From assembly GCF_000286075.1 (NCBI RefSeq), contig NZ_AJTZ01000005.1, forward strand, positions 558,001 to 622,000: 64,000 nt of DNA. The letters are read 5' to 3'. The DNA is from Streptococcus ratti FA-1 = DSM 20564. GTDB taxonomy: Bacteria; Bacillota; Bacilli; Lactobacillales; Streptococcaceae. Of this stretch, positions 44,637-54,611 are shown in pieces; position 1 is the stretch's first letter; each line of letters opens with the position of its first letter. Under the pieces are notes generated by a model, which saw only the letters and a list, made by a program, of their open reading frames with translations, made no database searches and was not told the DNA's origin. Position numbers and translations under genes: made by a program.

Positions 44637-46751
44637 TTATTTAACTATTTCCTCTTTATAATCACAAGTTTCCTTGCTGCAAATAACCTGCTTGCCGCCG
44701 CGAACTTTTTTTTCAACCAAGAAATCTCCTGATTTAGGACAAGCACGGCCAACCGGCTTATCCCATGAGGTAAAGTCACATTCCGGATAGCGGTCACAGC
44801 CGTAAAAAATACGGTTGCGCTTCGTTTTGCGCTCAATCACCTGCCCCTTTTTGCAAAGCGGGCAGGTAACACCGATTTCTTTGGTAATCGCCTTAGTATT
44901 ATGACATTCTGGAAAATTGCTGCAGGCGTAAAATTTGCCATAGCGCCCTAATTTAATGACCATTGGGTGGCCGCAGACATCACAGTCAAAGCCTGCAGGT
45001 TCATCCTTGATTTGGACTTTTTCAATCTCTGCTTCGGCCTTAACAAGCTCTTTTTCGAAAGGCTTATAAAAACTGTCAATAACCTGTTGCCATTGCTCCT
45101 GACCTTCTTCTACTTGGTCGAGTTTTCCTTCCATTTCGGCTGTAAATTTAACATCCACAATATCTGGGAAAAACTCAAGAATCAAACCATTGACAATTTC
45201 ACCAAGTTCAGTTGGCTCAAAGCGCTTAGCTGCAAGTTTGACATAATAGCGTTTTTGGATAGTTTCAAGCGTAGGCGCATAGGTAGACGGACGGCCAACA
45301 CCATTTTCTTCCAGAGTTTTGATAAGCGTCGCTTCAGAATAACGGGCAGGCGGTTGGGTAAAATGCTGCTCAGGATTAGTAGAAACTTTTTTAACAGCAT
45401 CCCCTTCTGCCATATCAGGGAGCATTTTATTTTTATCAGAATCATTGTAAACGGCCAGATAACCATCAAACTTTACTTGACTGCCGTTGGCTGTAAACCG
45501 GACACCGTTTTGTCCAAGATTGACTTTCATGGTGTCAAAGATTGCCGCTGCCATTTGACTGGCAACAAATCGATTCCAAATAAGCGTGTAAAGTTTCAGC
45601 TGATCCTTATCCAAATACTTAGCAATAGATTCAGGTGTATTATTGACATTTGATGGACGAATAGCTTCGTGGGCATCCTGAGCGCCTGAAGCATTTCTAA
45701 CGCGGTTGCCATGCTTTGCATACTTATCTCCAAAACGCTCTGAAATAAAGTTTGCAGCATCATTTTGTGCAAGCGGACTGATTCTGGTTGAATCTGTACG
45801 CATATAGGTAATCAGACCTTGCTGACCGCTGGAACCTAACCTAATTCCTTCATAGAGCTGCTGAGCCACCATCATTGTCTTGCGGGTTCTAAAGTTGATT
45901 TTATTAGCAGCATCCTGCTGCAGTGACGAGGTGGTATAAGGGAGCGGTGCATTGCGCTTACGTTCCTTTTTTTCTACCTTGCTGACAAGAAATTCATCAC
46001 TCTTAATACGAGCCAGCACTTCCTTGACGTCCGCATTAGTTTTAAGTTTGACTTTTTTGCCATCAAGCCCATAAAAACTTGCCTGAAATTTTTTACTGCC
46101 CTTTTTAAAGAAACCATCAATACTCCAATATTCCTCTGGTTTGAAGGCTTTAATCTCATTTTCTCGGTCAATAATAAGCTTAAGGGCAACAGATTGGACA
46201 CGCCCTGCTGACAGACCTTTTTTAACCTTTTTCCATAAAATAGGTGAGATAGAATAACCGACAATCCTGTCTAAAACACGGCGCGCCTGCTGAGCATCAA
46301 CAAGATTCATATCAATCTGACGCGGTTCAACAAAAGCGTTTTTGACAGCATCCTTGGTGATTTCGTTAAAAACAACACGGTTTTTCCCTTTAGGATCAAG
46401 GTCTAAAATATGAGCTAAATGCCAAGAAATGGCTTCTCCTTCACGGTCTGGGTCACTAGCCAGAAAAACTTGCTTAGCATTTTTAGCTTCTTTTTTCAAA
46501 GAATTAATTAGAGGACCTTTCCCACGGATATTGATATACTGGGGTTCGTAATTGTTGTCAAAATCAATAGACATACTTGATTTTTTTAAATCACGAATGT
46601 GTCCTACAGAAGCAACTACTTTATATGAACGCCCAAGATACTTTTCAATCGTTTTCGCCTTAGCAGGTGATTCAACAATCACTAAATTTTTCTTAGGAGT
46701 TGCTCGTTTTTTGCTGGTCTTTTTCTTTGTTGTCGCTGTTTTACTTGTCAA
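44637..46751 (-). CDS. topA: DNA topoisomerase I
   Basis: 704 residues. A basic N-terminal tail precedes the Toprim domain ([33 protein letters not shown]). The catalytic tyrosine is in [13 protein letters not shown], and three C-terminal zinc-ribbon-like units follow (CDVCGHPM...[15 protein letters not shown]...[15 protein letters not shown]...CSKETC, the last with an altered first pair). It relaxes negative supercoils. The 20-residue lysine-rich extension at the N-terminus is seen in streptococci. Confidence 0.97.
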   Translation of the reverse strand: MTSKTATTKKKTSKKRATPKKNLVIVESPAKAKTIEKYLGRSYKVVASVGHIRDLKKSSMSIDFDNNYEPQYINIRGKGPLINSLKKEAKNAKQVFLASDPDREGEAISWHLAHILDLDPKGKNRVVFNEITKDAVKNAFVEPRQIDMNLVDAQQARRVLDRIVGYSISPILWKKVKKGLSAGRVQSVALKLIIDRENEIKAFKPEEYWSIDGFFKKGSKKFQASFYGLDGKKVKLKTNADVKEVLARIKSDEFLVSKVEKKERKRNAPLPYTTSSLQQDAANKINFRTRKTMMVAQQLYEGIRLGSSGQQGLITYMRTDSTRISPLAQNDAANFISERFGDKYAKHGNRVRNASGAQDAHEAIRPSNVNNTPESIAKYLDKDQLKLYTLIWNRFVASQMAAAIFDTMKVNLGQNGVRFTANGSQVKFDGYLAVYNDSDKNKMLPDMAEGDAVKKVSTNPEQHFTQPPARYSEATLIKTLEENGVGRPSTYAPTLETIQKRYYVKLAAKRFEPTELGEIVNGLILEFFPDIVDVKFTAEMEGKLDQVEEGQEQWQQVIDSFYKPFEKELVKAEAEIEKVQIKDEPAGFDCDVCGHPMVIKLGRYGKFYACSNFPECHNTKAITKEIGVTCPLCKKGQVIERKTKRNRIFYGCDRYPECDFTSWDKPVGRACPKSGDFLVEKKVRGGKQVICSKETCDYKEEIVK

Positions 46752-46840
46752 TATTCTGCACTTCCTATAAGTTATAAACTTCTAGAATAATATATCATTT
46801 TTAGAATACTGTCAAGAACAAACTTTTTCTATAGGAAAAG

Positions 46841-47689
46841 TTATTTTCTCAGTTGATACTCATTTAGAACATCCATACCTGATGTAGTGCATTTGGCTCC
46901 TTCTTGAATAAGATGATGGCAGCCATCTGACTGCCCGTCTAAAATATTTCCAGGAACAGCAAAAACATCTCGCCCTTCTTCCAATGCTCGTTCGCAGGTG
47001 ATCAGACTGCCTGAACGGATTTTAGCCTCTGCTACGACAACTCCTCGGGAAAGTCCAGCAATGATGCGATTGCGCTCTGGGAAATGATACTTGAGTGGCT
47101 GGCTGTTGGGCGCATACTCTGATAAGAGGAGATGATTTTTTGCGATATAGCTTTGCAGCTGACGATTCTCCTTAGGGTAATAGACATCAAGTCCTGCGCC
47201 GATGACTGCAATGGTAGCTCCGCCGTTTTTTAGACTGGCTAAGTGCGCAGCAGTATCAACGCCGCGTGCCAGACCGCTGACAATGACAAAACGGTTTTCC
47301 AACTCCCGGATAATTTTTTTGACGGAATCTACACCGGTTTTGCTGACATTTCGGGAACCAACCACAGCTAGCTTGGGTCTGTTCATGAGTTCCAGATCTC
47401 CCTGATAAAATAAAAGGGCAGGCGGGTTATAAATATTTTTGAGTTCTAAAGGATAGTCCTTATCTAATATAGATAAAGACGGGAAACGATTAAACTCATC
47501 ACGCAGTTCTTTGCTTTTTAGATTTTTATAATTCTCTATAAAAAGCAAGGGATCCCTGCATTTGGAAACAACTGCCATATCACGCAAAGATAAGGATTTT
47601 CCTTTCTTTTTCTGATAAGCAAGAATATGTAAGACATTAAGATTGGTCAAGCCCGCTTTCTTAAGTTTAAATAGTTGAAAATTATCCAT
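46841..47689 (-). CDS. dprA: DNA-processing protein DprA
   Basis: 282 residues. Rossmann-fold DprA/Smf domain with AVVGSRNVSKTG, VSGLARGVDTAAH, GAGLDVYYPKEN and ITCERALEEGRDVFAVPG. It loads RecA on incoming single-stranded DNA during transformation. ATG 47689 (MDNFQLFKLKK) is preferred to GTG 47701 by the GAGG 6 bases upstream. In streptococci it is an SigX late competence gene; I did not find a convincing combox (TACGAATA) upstream. Confidence 0.95.
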   Translation of the reverse strand: MDNFQLFKLKKAGLTNLNVLHILAYQKKKGKSLSLRDMAVVSKCRDPLLFIENYKNLKSKELRDEFNRFPSLSILDKDYPLELKNIYNPPALLFYQGDLELMNRPKLAVVGSRNVSKTGVDSVKKIIRELENRFVIVSGLARGVDTAAHLASLKNGGATIAVIGAGLDVYYPKENRQLQSYIAKNHLLLSEYAPNSQPLKYHFPERNRIIAGLSRGVVVAEAKIRSGSLITCERALEEGRDVFAVPGNILDGQSDGCHHLIQEGAKCTTSGMDVLNEYQLRK

Positions 47690-47748
47690 TTTATACCTCA
47701 CTATTTAAACTATTCGAAAAGACAATGGGATAAAATCTGTAAAATTAA

Positions 47749-47790
47749 AAGAGTTTGGAACAACAACCGTGATTAGTGTCCCAAACTCTT
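47749..47790 (-). terminator. Terminator after maa (TGGGACA-type hairpin)
   Basis: Arms AAGAGTTTGGAACA / TGTCCCAAACTCTT around ACAACCGTGATTAG. Located 4 bases past the maa stop. Shares core sequence with the elements at 15105 and 51855. Confidence 0.75.
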
Positions 47791-47794
47791 CAGC

Positions 47795-48343
47795 TTATAA
47801 TTCTTTAATAATCCTTGCAGGATTGCCAGCAATCAAAACGTTGTCCCCAAAGGATTTTGTCACAACACTTCCTGCTCCAACAACGATATTATGGCCTAAG
47901 CTAACACCTGGTAAAACAGTTACTCCGCCGCCTATCCACACGTTATTGCCAATGATGATCGGGGCACCGTATTCCAGACCAGAAATACGTTCTTTGGCAT
48001 TCAGCGGATGCAGCGGCGTCAGCAGTTGAGTGTTGGGACCAATCATGGCATTATCTCCGATATGAATTTCACAGACATCAAGAAAGGTACAGTTGAAATT
48101 TGCATAAAAATTTTCACCAACATGGATATTGCAGCCGTAATCACAGGAAAAATTCGGTTCAATCATGATATGGCTGCCAGTTGTGCCAAACCAGTTTTTG
48201 AGCAGCTCTTGCCGCCTGCCGCGGTCAAGCTCACCATTAAAAACAGCCATTTTATCACGCGCTGCTAAGCGCAATCGTTTTAATTCAGCATCGCCTGCAT
48301 CATACAGCTGACCGGCTAGCATTTTCTCTTTTTCTGTTGTCAT
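47795..48343 (-). CDS. maa: Maltose/galactoside O-acetyltransferase family protein
   Basis: 182 residues of the hexapeptide left-handed beta-helix family. N-terminal Maa helix domain (KMLAGQLYDAGDAELKRLRLAARD), catalytic His in HIGDNAMIGPNTQLLTPLHPL and the hexapeptide tail IGNNVWIGGGVTVLPGVSLG. It acetylates sugars using acetyl-CoA. It lies between rnhB and dprA; the gene order matches S. mutans. Confidence 0.9.
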   Translation of the reverse strand: MTTEKEKMLAGQLYDAGDAELKRLRLAARDKMAVFNGELDRGRRQELLKNWFGTTGSHIMIEPNFSCDYGCNIHVGENFYANFNCTFLDVCEIHIGDNAMIGPNTQLLTPLHPLNAKERISGLEYGAPIIIGNNVWIGGGVTVLPGVSLGHNIVVGAGSVVTKSFGDNVLIAGNPARIIKEL

Positions 48344-48394
48344 ATTTATACCCCTGCCTCCTCTAAAAAGGCGCCTTTTCCTTAAAAATACCTG

Positions 48395-49162
48395 CTATTG
48401 ACTTGTTATGCTCTTAATCGGCTCAAAACTTTGCCGATGAATTGGCGTTACTCCTCTTTCCTGCAGTCCTTTTAGATGCTCCTTGGTGCCATAACCAGCA
48501 TTTTGAACAAAGCCATAACCTGGAAATTCCCGGTCATAGGCTGCCATCATACGGTCTCGCGTAACCTTAGCGACAATAGAAGCTGCCGCAATAGATAGCG
48601 ATTTAGCATCTCCTTTAATGAGCGAAGTCTGAGGAAGGTCGGTACTCAGTTCCATGGCATCTATCAATAGATGCTGAGGCTGGACAGACAGCGTCCTCAA
48701 AGCTTCCAGCATGGCCAATTTGGTTGCTTCATAGATATTAATTTGATCAATCACATGGTTTGACTTGATGCCAAGACCTATAGCAACAGCGTTTTTTACA
48801 ATATCATTGTATATAGTCTCATGCTTTGACTTTGGAATTTTTTTACTGTCATCAAGTCCTCTTATCTTACAGTTAGGCGGTAAAATAACAGCCGCAGCGA
48901 CAACAGGACCGGCCAGAGGCCCTCTGCCAACTTCATCAATTCCAGCTATAGCCTGACAGCCTTGCTCATAAAGCATCTTTTCATAAAACAGCATGCGTTC
49001 CAAACGCTCATTTTCTGCCCTTTCAGCTTGAATCTGCTTTTGCCGCTGTTTGATTGCCTGCTGAACGCCTGAGCGCTGATCTGTCAACAAATCCTTAAAA
49101 AATGTATCATCTAAACTGTCAATACTAGCTAACTGCTCTTTGATTTCTTTAATTGTCGCCAT
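48395..49162 (-). CDS. rnhB: Ribonuclease HII
   Basis: 255 residues. RNase HII signature [19 protein letters not shown] with catalytic Asp-Glu, [20 protein letters not shown] and [15 protein letters not shown]. It removes ribonucleotides from RNA-DNA hybrids. The N-terminal 60-70-residue extension is usual for Gram-positive enzymes. The start overlaps the rbgA stop by 14 bases. Confidence 0.96.
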   Translation of the reverse strand: MATIKEIKEQLASIDSLDDTFFKDLLTDQRSGVQQAIKQRQKQIQAERAENERLERMLFYEKMLYEQGCQAIAGIDEVGRGPLAGPVVAAAVILPPNCKIRGLDDSKKIPKSKHETIYNDIVKNAVAIGLGIKSNHVIDQINIYEATKLAMLEALRTLSVQPQHLLIDAMELSTDLPQTSLIKGDAKSLSIAAASIVAKVTRDRMMAAYDREFPGYGFVQNAGYGTKEHLKGLQERGVTPIHRQSFEPIKSITSQ

Positions 49163-50000
49163 CTAAATCACTGACCTTGTCTAATGTATATCTACCCAAT
49201 TTACCATCGCGGACTTCTTTGACAAAAAGAGAATAAAAGTGATCGTAATCATCTCGGAATCCCAGTTTTTGTGTCAAAGACATAATAATCTCAGGCGCTT
49301 CTTCGTTTAAATCAATTCCCTTAAAACGCTCTTTCAGGCGTTCAGGATAGTTCTCTTTAAAATAATTGAGTCCAAAAATAGTGACCTCATCCATGGGCAA
49401 AAGATTATCCTTAATTGCCCCTGTCAAAGCCAATTTAAGCCCCACAGTCTCGTCTTCAAATTTTGGCCAGAGAATACCGGGAGTATCTAAAATTTCCAAA
49501 TCTTTGTTAGATTTAAGCCACTGCTGACCTTTGGTAACTCCCGGTTTATTGCCAACTGCTGCTACTTTTTTACCAGCCAGGCGATTCATCAGAGTTGATT
49601 TTCCAGCGTTTGGAATACCAATAATCATTGTCCGAAGAGTTTCTTTTTGAATGCCGCGCTCACGCAATTTGGAGAGCTTAGATGCCATCAATTTCTTAGC
49701 TGCTTCTCCTATTTTTTTTACGGCACTCTGTTCTTTAGAATTAATGGCCAGAGCTGTAATGCCCTGACTTTCAAAATAATCTTGCCATTCCTTAGTACGG
49801 CTGCCATCCGCCAAATCTGCTTTATTTAGAATCATCAGTCTAGGCTTGTCACCCACAATTTTAGTCAGCATAGGATTTTGACTGGAAAAAGGTAAACGGG
49901 CATCAACTAAAATCGTGACAAAATCAACATGTTTTATATTTTCCTGCACTTGACGGCGTGCTTTGGACATGTGACCCGGAAACCATTGAATAGTAGGCAT
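49149..50000 (-). CDS. rbgA: Ribosome biogenesis GTPase RbgA (YlqF)
   Basis: 283 residues, circularly permuted GTPase: G4 (LNKADLAD) and G5-like (INSKE) come before G1 ([17 protein letters not shown]), with G3 at LDTPGILWP. It matures the 50S subunit late in assembly. N-terminal [14 protein letters not shown] is the family signature. A TATAAT (minus, 50042-50047) about 40 bases upstream is a likely promoter for the rbgA-rnhB pair. Confidence 0.96.
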   Translation of the reverse strand: MPTIQWFPGHMSKARRQVQENIKHVDFVTILVDARLPFSSQNPMLTKIVGDKPRLMILNKADLADGSRTKEWQDYFESQGITALAINSKEQSAVKKIGEAAKKLMASKLSKLRERGIQKETLRTMIIGIPNAGKSTLMNRLAGKKVAAVGNKPGVTKGQQWLKSNKDLEILDTPGILWPKFEDETVGLKLALTGAIKDNLLPMDEVTIFGLNYFKENYPERLKERFKGIDLNEEAPEIIMSLTQKLGFRDDYDHFYSLFVKEVRDGKLGRYTLDKVSDLDGDN

Positions 50001-50176
50001 ATATAGATTCCTTTCATAGCGAGAGATTATAATCGCATTCTATTATATCATTTATCTTCGCAGAGGTTACTGAAAATGACAGAAAATTATACTTTTATCT
50101 AACATTAAAAGACAGGCTCATCTACATTGAAAACAAGATAAATAAGTCCGTCTTTATTCATTCTAGCTACTGTAGT

Positions 50177-50623
50177 TTATTTGCTTTCTTTAATTGCTGC
50201 TGTTCGGACAACTTTGACGCCGTTTTGCAAGTTGTCGCTGACCGGACAGTGTTGATCCATAAAATTAGAAAAAGCATCAATCTTATCCTGAGGTTCATCT
50301 GTCACAAAATGTGTTGAGTAACGAATTTCTTGGAAACCATTGCGAACCTCAGACAGCCCCATAAAACCATCCGGATCAAGATCACCTTCAACTTCTATCC
50401 AAAATTCATCATAACTAAAGTCTTGCGATTCAGCAAACGATGCACAAACAATTGATTGGCAAGCAGCAAACGCACACAATAAAGCTTCGACAGGATTCAT
50501 TCCTGTGTTTGTTCCTCCGAGTTCTTCCGGTTCATCTAAAATAAATTTGAAGCCACGCGCATCAGCTTCTACCTGTAAGCCGGTCACAGTTTTTTTAGCA
50601 GTAATTTTAAATGTTTCTAACAT
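50177..50623 (-). CDS. OsmC/Ohr-family peroxide-reducing protein
   Basis: 148 residues from ATG 50623 (MLETFKITAKK, GGAGGG upstream); the frame to 50665 runs through the promoter. Two conserved cysteines occur (LLCAFAACQSIVCASF and MDQHCPVSDNL), with a glycine-rich GGTNTGMNPVEALL, fitting OsmC-like thiol peroxidases. It should reduce organic peroxides. A cre-like site overlaps its -10. Confidence 0.87.
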   Translation of the reverse strand: MLETFKITAKKTVTGLQVEADARGFKFILDEPEELGGTNTGMNPVEALLCAFAACQSIVCASFAESQDFSYDEFWIEVEGDLDPDGFMGLSEVRNGFQEIRYSTHFVTDEPQDKIDAFSNFMDQHCPVSDNLQNGVKVVRTAAIKESK

Positions 50624-50669
50624 AGCCTTGCCCTCCACACTTTTAGAATTGATATGCTTGCCCACCTAA

Positions 50670-50698
50670 ATTATAGCGCTTTCAACAATAATTAGCAA
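50670..50698 (-). promoter_or_regulatory. Promoter of the OsmC-like gene with overlapping cre
   Basis: Minus strand: -35 TTGCTA (50693-50698), 17-base spacer, -10 TATAAT (50670-50675). TGAAAGCGCTATAA (50671-50684) matches cre at all fixed positions but one and sits on the -10, so CcpA would block the polymerase. Confidence 0.7.
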
Positions 50699-50726
50699 TT
50701 ATTCAAAAACTGCACTTTCGCCTTTC

Positions 50727-50766
50727 AAATCATCAGCTGTAAGCTCGTGCTTACAGCTGATGATTT
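50727..50766. terminator. Perfect 18-bp inverted repeat after the membrane-protein gene
   Basis: AAATCATCAGCTGTAAGC, 4-base loop TCGT, and its exact complement. It starts 12 bases past the stop of the minus-strand gene at 50778. The T-run is poor on the minus strand, so it is either a terminator or a transcript-stabilising hairpin. Confidence 0.7.
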
Positions 50767-50777
50767 AATCAATTTTC

Positions 50778-51743
50778 TTAGAAGAGCTTGTCATAGCCGA
50801 TTTTGATGTTAGGGAAATGCTCCTGCACGGCAGCAAAGAAGGGCTGGAGTTCTTCATCAGTCTTCTTGCCGCGATTGCGAATAAACATGTTCACCTTTTT
50901 CTTATCATCCTTCACTGCAACAAGGAAAGACTGCCGATTAACCGTGATAAAGTAGCGTTTTGTTTTAACAATACGGTGATAGAGCTGAACAACTTGCTGT
51001 AAATCGACCACACAGAATCCTCGAAAATAGCTGACCAAATGGTTTTTATAGATTACAATTTTAAGATTGTCATCATAGTAAAGTGCGTCTGACAAAAGGA
51101 GATCCAGATTACCATTTAATTCGGGGTAGGCAGCATATAATTCATCATAAGCTTGATTCACCTTATGCCGTGTAACAAAAGCAGCAGCAATAAGAATGAC
51201 TCCAACAAGTCCTAAAATTCCGCAGACAACAGGAAGGCTTGTTCGGTCAGATTTGACATCCTGCAAGGAAACATAGGTATAGAAGGAAAAATACTTACTG
51301 ATATCCGGAGATGTTCTTAAAACACCAGTCATGGCACCTGAGTAGTTTTTGATGCGGCTCTTGCTGCCTGTACGTGTATTATAGTACTTAACGGTAATGC
51401 GTTTAGGCTGGTCTTTCAGCGAATCACCTGCATTTAACAGCTTAGCAACATCTTTGTCGTCTTCTTTAGCCTCCAAACCCACATAGCCCTTATCGTAACT
51501 GACCAGCCAGATAACCGTTTTGTGGCCTTTAATAGTCGCTATAGGTTTTGAGTAAATATCGTATACTCGAAGGGATACCTTGTCTCCGGAGGAAGCACTG
51601 GTTGATGCTCCTTTATAAATAACATCCGGAGCTTTTTTATCTCCTTGAGAAACCAGCACGAAAGTACTTAAAGCACCGATGATAAAACAAAGTCCTAAAA
51701 CTAGATATAAGACAAAGCCCTTATTTCGTTTTTCCTTTAACAT
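50778..51743 (-). CDS. Membrane protein of unknown function with two membrane helices
   Basis: 321 residues from ATG 51743 (MLKEKRNKGFVLYL; GGAGGTC upstream). One helix at about 9-31, an extracellular domain of about 130 residues (roughly 32-160), a second helix at about 165-190, then a basic cytosolic C-terminal domain with PH/YcxB-like feel (LKIVIYKNHLVSYFRGF, KRYFITVNRQSFLVAV). I do not recognise a named family. It stands alone between the ATP-cone gene and the OsmC-like gene. Confidence 0.75.
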   Translation of the reverse strand: MLKEKRNKGFVLYLVLGLCFIIGALSTFVLVSQGDKKAPDVIYKGASTSASSGDKVSLRVYDIYSKPIATIKGHKTVIWLVSYDKGYVGLEAKEDDKDVAKLLNAGDSLKDQPKRITVKYYNTRTGSKSRIKNYSGAMTGVLRTSPDISKYFSFYTYVSLQDVKSDRTSLPVVCGILGLVGVILIAAAFVTRHKVNQAYDELYAAYPELNGNLDLLLSDALYYDDNLKIVIYKNHLVSYFRGFCVVDLQQVVQLYHRIVKTKRYFITVNRQSFLVAVKDDKKKVNMFIRNRGKKTDEELQPFFAAVQEHFPNIKIGYDKLF

Positions 51744-51854
51744 AAAGCCAGACCTCCTAAAGCTACCTTGCATTTTCTTTTATTATAGCATGGACAGTTG
51801 TCCAGCAAAGGTCTGTAACTGAATTTTAAATGTAAATTAAATAACACACTTGAA

Positions 51855-51908
51855 AAAAACTGGAACAAAAATCAATTCCCCAAAGAATACTGATTCTTGT
51901 CCCAGTCT
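51855..51908. terminator. TGGGACA-type hairpin terminator after the ATP-cone gene
   Basis: AAACTGGAACAAAAATCA pairs with TGATTCTTGTCCCAGTCTTT around a 13-base loop. Located about 40 bases past the ATP-cone stop. Confidence 0.7.
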
Positions 51909-51947
51909 TTCGTCGTTTTAAAAATCAAGCTGTTTCGTTTTGCACCA

Positions 51948-52286
51948 TCATTTGAGCTGTTCAAAATGTAAGTGTACGTTGATATGATCGCCATAGCCGT
52001 TTCGCTCCAGATCGCGCTGAAGACGGTAAGAAATATAGTGCTCAGCAATATTGATGTAACCAGCATCCAGCAAACGATGTTCCACCAAAGATTGGATCAT
52101 GCTGATTGTCGGACGTTCAGTCTGTGCTTCTTCCAGATCTACAACAACTTTTTTTGTTACCTGTGCCAAGTCCTGACGCAGAGCATCATCTAATACATAA
52201 ACGGTTTGAGCCGCTCTAAGGATAGCTTGATAAATTTTATCAGGATCAAAGTCAACGACCTGACCGCTGCGTTTGATAACTTGCAT
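51948..52286 (-). CDS. Standalone ATP-cone domain protein
   Basis: 112 residues consisting almost only of an ATP-cone: QVIKRSGQVVDFDPDKIYQAI, ISMIQSLVEHRLLDAGYINIAE, YISYRLQRD. The ATP-cone is normally the N-terminal allosteric domain of ribonucleotide reductases (NrdA, NrdD) or part of NrdR, where it binds ATP/dATP. Here no catalytic or zinc-finger domain follows. Its role is unknown; an adenine-nucleotide sensor acting on another protein is a fair guess. Shine-Dalgarno AAAGAGG and a strong promoter with an internal palindrome. Confidence 0.85.
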   Translation of the reverse strand: MQVIKRSGQVVDFDPDKIYQAILRAAQTVYVLDDALRQDLAQVTKKVVVDLEEAQTERPTISMIQSLVEHRLLDAGYINIAEHYISYRLQRDLERNGYGDHINVHLHFEQLK

Positions 52287-52332
52287 AGAAACCTCTTTCT
52301 AAAATTTGTTCAGTGCTTTTAATGTCTATTTT

Positions 52333-52361
52333 ATTATCTAAATTGTTTGAACAATTGTCAA
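52333..52361 (-). promoter_or_regulatory. Promoter of the ATP-cone gene with operator-like palindrome in the spacer
   Basis: Minus strand: -35 TTGACA (52356-52361), exact 17-base spacer, -10 GATAAT (52333-52338). The spacer holds AATTGTT-CA-AACAATT (52341-52356), a perfect 7-bp inverted repeat touching the -35. A related half-site AAACAATTAATT occurs about 15 bases upstream. A repressor bound here would block the polymerase. Confidence 0.7.
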
Positions 52362-52492
52362 GTCTTTTAACCTAAACAATTAATTCTTTGAAAAATAGCT
52401 ATAATCTCATTAAAAAGTCAAGCTAAGAAAGTGTTTTAACTCTCACAGCTTTGATTAGCACAGCAATTTATCGGGACCCGTATTCAAAAACA

Positions 52493-52515
52493 AAGGCAGA
52501 GCAACAAGCTCCACC
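52493..52515 (-). terminator. Terminator of dapA
   Basis: Minus strand: GGTGGAGC, loop TTGTT, GCTCTGCC, then TTTGTTTTT; two G-U pairs. 11 bases past the dapA stop. Confidence 0.8.
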
Positions 52516-52525
52516 CTTAGCCTTC

Positions 52526-53407
52526 CTATTTTTCAACAATTTCAATAATGCGTTTAGCTTCTTCATCTGTACAAGACACAAGAGGCAAACGCAGTGGTCC
52601 TGCTTCAAAGCCTTGATGATTGAGTACCGCTTTTACAGGAGCCGGACTGGCAACTGAGAAAAGAGCACTTACTTTTGGCAGGAACTGACGCTGAATCTGT
52701 GCCGCTTTTTTAATATCGCTGTTTACAATAGCTTCCACCATATCAAACAGTTCATCCCCGTTAGTATGTGAAGCTACACTAATGACACCGTCTGCTCCCA
52801 GATTAAGAGCATGAAAAGCTTCGCCGTCTTCACCAGTATAAACTAAGAAATCATCCGGCTTATTCTCAACTAAGTATGCAATAGTATCAAGATCAGTACA
52901 TTCCTTCACTCCGATGATATTGGGATGTTTGGCCAGACGCAGCATTGTATCCGCTTCAAGCTTTGTGACAACGCGTCCCGGAATATTATAAATAATAATC
53001 GGAAGATCACTGGCATCAGCAATAGCTGTAAAATGCTGATACAGCCCTTCTTGAGTTGGCTTGTTGTAATAAGGAACAATAGCTAAACCAGCTGCAAAGC
53101 CGCCGAATTCTGAGACTTCTTTGGCAAAGTTCACGGAATCACGCGTATCGTTTGTTCCGACACCTGCAATTAGAGGAACCCGCCCCTTAACAATCTTTTG
53201 AACAGCTTCAAACAGTTCTAATTCCTCATCATGAGTAAGCGTCGGACTTTCAGCCGTTGTTCCTGCCAGAAGAAGCCCTTGAGTATGGTGAGCAAGCAAA
53301 TGCTCAATAAGTTTTGGAAGAGCTGCAAAATTGATGGAGCCATCTTCGTTAAACGGTGTAACCAGTGCTGTAATAATTTTGGCGTCTTTAAAATCTGTAA
53401 TTGACAT
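52526..53407 (-). CDS. dapA: 4-hydroxy-tetrahydrodipicolinate synthase
   Basis: 293 residues. Motifs: [43 protein letters not shown], the catalytic Tyr in IIYNIPGRV and the Schiff-base Lys in [10 protein letters not shown]. It condenses aspartate semialdehyde and pyruvate for lysine and peptidoglycan. It follows asd by 40 bases with a weak internal ribosome site (AAAGGGAGA), so the two steps of the pathway share one transcript. Confidence 0.97.
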   Translation of the reverse strand: MSITDFKDAKIITALVTPFNEDGSINFAALPKLIEHLLAHHTQGLLLAGTTAESPTLTHDEELELFEAVQKIVKGRVPLIAGVGTNDTRDSVNFAKEVSEFGGFAAGLAIVPYYNKPTQEGLYQHFTAIADASDLPIIIYNIPGRVVTKLEADTMLRLAKHPNIIGVKECTDLDTIAYLVENKPDDFLVYTGEDGEAFHALNLGADGVISVASHTNGDELFDMVEAIVNSDIKKAAQIQRQFLPKVSALFSVASPAPVKAVLNHQGFEAGPLRLPLVSCTDEEAKRIIEIVEK

Positions 53408-53447
53408 AATCTCTCCCTTTCATCTGTTTTACCATTAGCTTGCAGCT

Positions 53448-54524
53448 TTAATTGAGTTCAAATTTTAATTCTTTAGCAGGGCCTACCAAACCACGGTCAT
53501 GAAGACTTTCTGCAATCTGAACTGAATTCCAGGCAGCACCTTTGAGCAGATTGTCCGAAACAACCCACATATGGATACCCTTTTCGACATCTAAATCTTT
53601 ACGAATACGGCCGACAAAAGTTTCACGTTTGCCGACAGCATTAACAGCCTGAGGATACACTTGATGCTCAGTATCATCTTCGAGAACTGCACCAGGAAAG
53701 GCAGCGATTGCATCTTTAACTTCTTCAATTGGTGCTACTTCTTTTGTTTCGATGTAAACAGATTCTGAATGCGAGAAAAGAACAGGGATACGAATGCAGG
53801 TTGCTGAAACAGCAATCGAATCATCTTCCATGATTTTCTTGGTTTCATTTGTCATTTTCATTTCTTCATAAGTGTAGTCATTATCAGTAAAGACATCAAT
53901 TTGCGCCAGAGCGTTAAAAGCGATTGGATAGTGCTTTTTGTCGCCGCCCGACGGTAAGATATCTGCATGAAGATTCTTGGGATCAACACCATCATTGACA
54001 ACTTCTTTGATTTCTCGGACAGTTTCATTGATAGCGGATTGGCCCGCTCCTGACACAGCCTGATAAGTTGACACAATCACCCGTTCAAGTCCCCATTTTT
54101 GACGGATAGGCTCCAAAGCCACCATCATCTGAATTGTTGAGCAGTTAGGACAGGCAATAATCCCATTGTGTCCATCCATAGCCTGCGCATTGACCTCGGG
54201 CACAATCAAAGGAACATCAGGATTTTGGCGGAAATATGATGTGTTGTCTACAACTACCGCACCAGCCTTAACGGCATAAGGAGCAAATTTAGCCGAAACC
54301 GAACCGCCGGCTGAAAAAAGCGCAATATCAACTCCTTCAAATGATTCTTTAGTTGTCAGTTCAACAGTGATATCTTGTCCTTTATACTGCAAAACCTTGC
54401 CTGCAGACCGCGATGATGACAATAAACGTACCTTGTCAATTGGCAACGTAGATTGTTCTAATTGTTGAATCATGCGAGTTCCAACGGCACCTGTAGCACC
54501 AACGACAGCAACTGTGTATCCCAT
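53448..54524 (-). CDS. asd: Aspartate-semialdehyde dehydrogenase
   Basis: 358 residues. NADP motif [18 protein letters not shown], catalytic Cys in [13 protein letters not shown] and His in [15 protein letters not shown]. It reduces aspartyl phosphate to the semialdehyde, the branch point for lysine, threonine and methionine. A TATAAT on the minus strand (54562-54567 region) gives it its own promoter downstream of the asd RNA terminator. AAAGGGG precedes the ATG. Confidence 0.97.
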   Translation of the reverse strand: MGYTVAVVGATGAVGTRMIQQLEQSTLPIDKVRLLSSSRSAGKVLQYKGQDITVELTTKESFEGVDIALFSAGGSVSAKFAPYAVKAGAVVVDNTSYFRQNPDVPLIVPEVNAQAMDGHNGIIACPNCSTIQMMVALEPIRQKWGLERVIVSTYQAVSGAGQSAINETVREIKEVVNDGVDPKNLHADILPSGGDKKHYPIAFNALAQIDVFTDNDYTYEEMKMTNETKKIMEDDSIAVSATCIRIPVLFSHSESVYIETKEVAPIEEVKDAIAAFPGAVLEDDTEHQVYPQAVNAVGKRETFVGRIRKDLDVEKGIHMWVVSDNLLKGAAWNSVQIAESLHDRGLVGPAKELKFELN

Positions 54525-54611
54525 AGTCTAAATTTACCCCTTTATAATCATTTAATTAGGTTTAATTATACTACTTTTCACTTAAAAATAAAAGCCTGTA
54601 TGAACTGAATT

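Noticed and set aside
44422..44732. 98-codon plus-strand frame between trmFO and topA
   Set aside because: Low-complexity Phe/Leu-rich translation of A/T-rich spacer and the topA terminator; overlaps topA.
44967..45653. 228-codon plus-strand open frame opposite topA
   Set aside because: It lies wholly inside the well-supported topA gene on the other strand, is Phe/Ile/Lys-rich as expected for antisense translation, and has no promoter or ribosome site.
46752..46840. Competence combox upstream of dprA
   Set aside because: No TACGAATA-like box was found before the dprA start, so SigX control cannot be claimed from the sequence.
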